Assembly (NCBI GenBank): GCA_021828635.1
Contig: JAJZEJ010000668.1
Coordinates: forward strand, 1 to 15,110
DNA: 15,110 nt
DNA from: Chloroflexota bacterium
GTDB lineage: Bacteria > Chloroflexota > Ktedonobacteria > Ktedonobacterales > Ktedonobacteraceae
Direction of reading: 5' to 3'
Positions 15,005 to 15,110 of this stretch are shown piece by piece. Positions within the stretch are counted from its first letter, which is position 1. The number at the start of each line of letters is the position of its first letter. The notes beneath the pieces are model-generated. The model saw only the letters and a program-made list of their open reading frames with translations. It had not been told where the DNA came from and did not search any database. Made by a program: the position numbers and the translations under genes.

Positions 15005-15040
15005 CAGGGCGATCTCTTGCGTCGCCCTGCTTGTTTGCTC
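15005..15040. repeat. Palindromic repeat, CAGGGCGA family, copy 3
   Basis: CAGGGCGA (15005-15012) pairs perfectly with TCGCCCTG (15022-15029) around loop TCTCTTGCG; the tail includes TTTGCTCT, as in copy 1. It lies in a 328-base stretch without genes at the right edge. Confidence 0.7.
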
Positions 15041-15083
15041 TGTCCCAAACATTCACAAACCCTACCCTGCCAGATCAGGAGTA

Positions 15084-15110
15084 TTGACTTTTACGGCAAA
15101 GTATTGTAAA
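15084..15110 (+). promoter_or_regulatory. Possible promoter cut by the right edge
   Basis: TTGACT (15084-15089) is followed after 17 bases by TAAA at 15107-15110, where the window ends. If the next bases complete a -10, a rightward gene starts just outside. Very tentative. Confidence 0.2.

Noticed and set aside
1..15110. CRISPR array, tRNA or rRNA genes, insertion sequences or defence islands
   Set aside because: No regularly spaced repeats, no cloverleaf with a recognisable T-loop, no transposase, nuclease or methylase motifs were seen; the Fic protein alone does not make a defence system.

Overview
The window is about half G+C and gene-dense. It looks like bacterial chromosome from a soil-type Chloroflexota, with the class Ktedonobacteria as my best guess. 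That guess rests on gene content: an EccC/EssC-type ATPase without FHA domains, a dimeric glycyl-tRNA synthetase under a T-box leader, an orphan sugar-barrel protein, an odd small sigma factor, and several families of short palindromic repeats between genes. No rRNA, tRNA, CRISPR array, insertion sequence or phage module was seen.

Left part (1-4.8 kb, all minus strand). A type VII secretion ATPase gene runs off the left edge; its first 955 residues are visible and include two Walker A motifs. Upstream lies a 120-base spacer of repeats, then glyS. The glyS leader is a textbook T-box riboswitch: glycine specifier GGC, T-box core sequence, and a terminator whose 5' strand shares CCCT with the antiterminator.

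Middle part (4.8-9.9 kb). On the minus strand are a TIM-barrel, glycosidase-like protein with a proline-rich linker and an uncharacterised C-terminal domain, and an HSL-family esterase; each has a recognisable sigma-70 promoter. On the plus strand are a GT-C-fold polytopic membrane protein and then a solute-binding lipoprotein without a permease.

Right part (9.8-15.1 kb). A minus-strand sigma-70-like factor overlaps the tail of the lipoprotein gene and is divergent from a universal stress protein fused to a winged-helix-like domain. The shared 149-base promoter region carries a perfect 12-base palindrome between a -35 and a -10. A long hairpin separates the stress protein from a convergent thioredoxin-fold/DUF255 (YyaL) gene. 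A Fic AMP-transferase gene follows upstream, with repeated sequence in its promoter. The last ~330 bases hold regulatory sequence and one more palindromic repeat, but no gene.

The most interesting items are the sigma factor/Usp-winged-helix divergent pair, the uncharacterised barrel protein, and three families of dispersed repeats, one of which reaches into coding sequence. I see no convincing multi-gene defence or biosynthetic system. Functions are assigned by reading motifs, without database searches.
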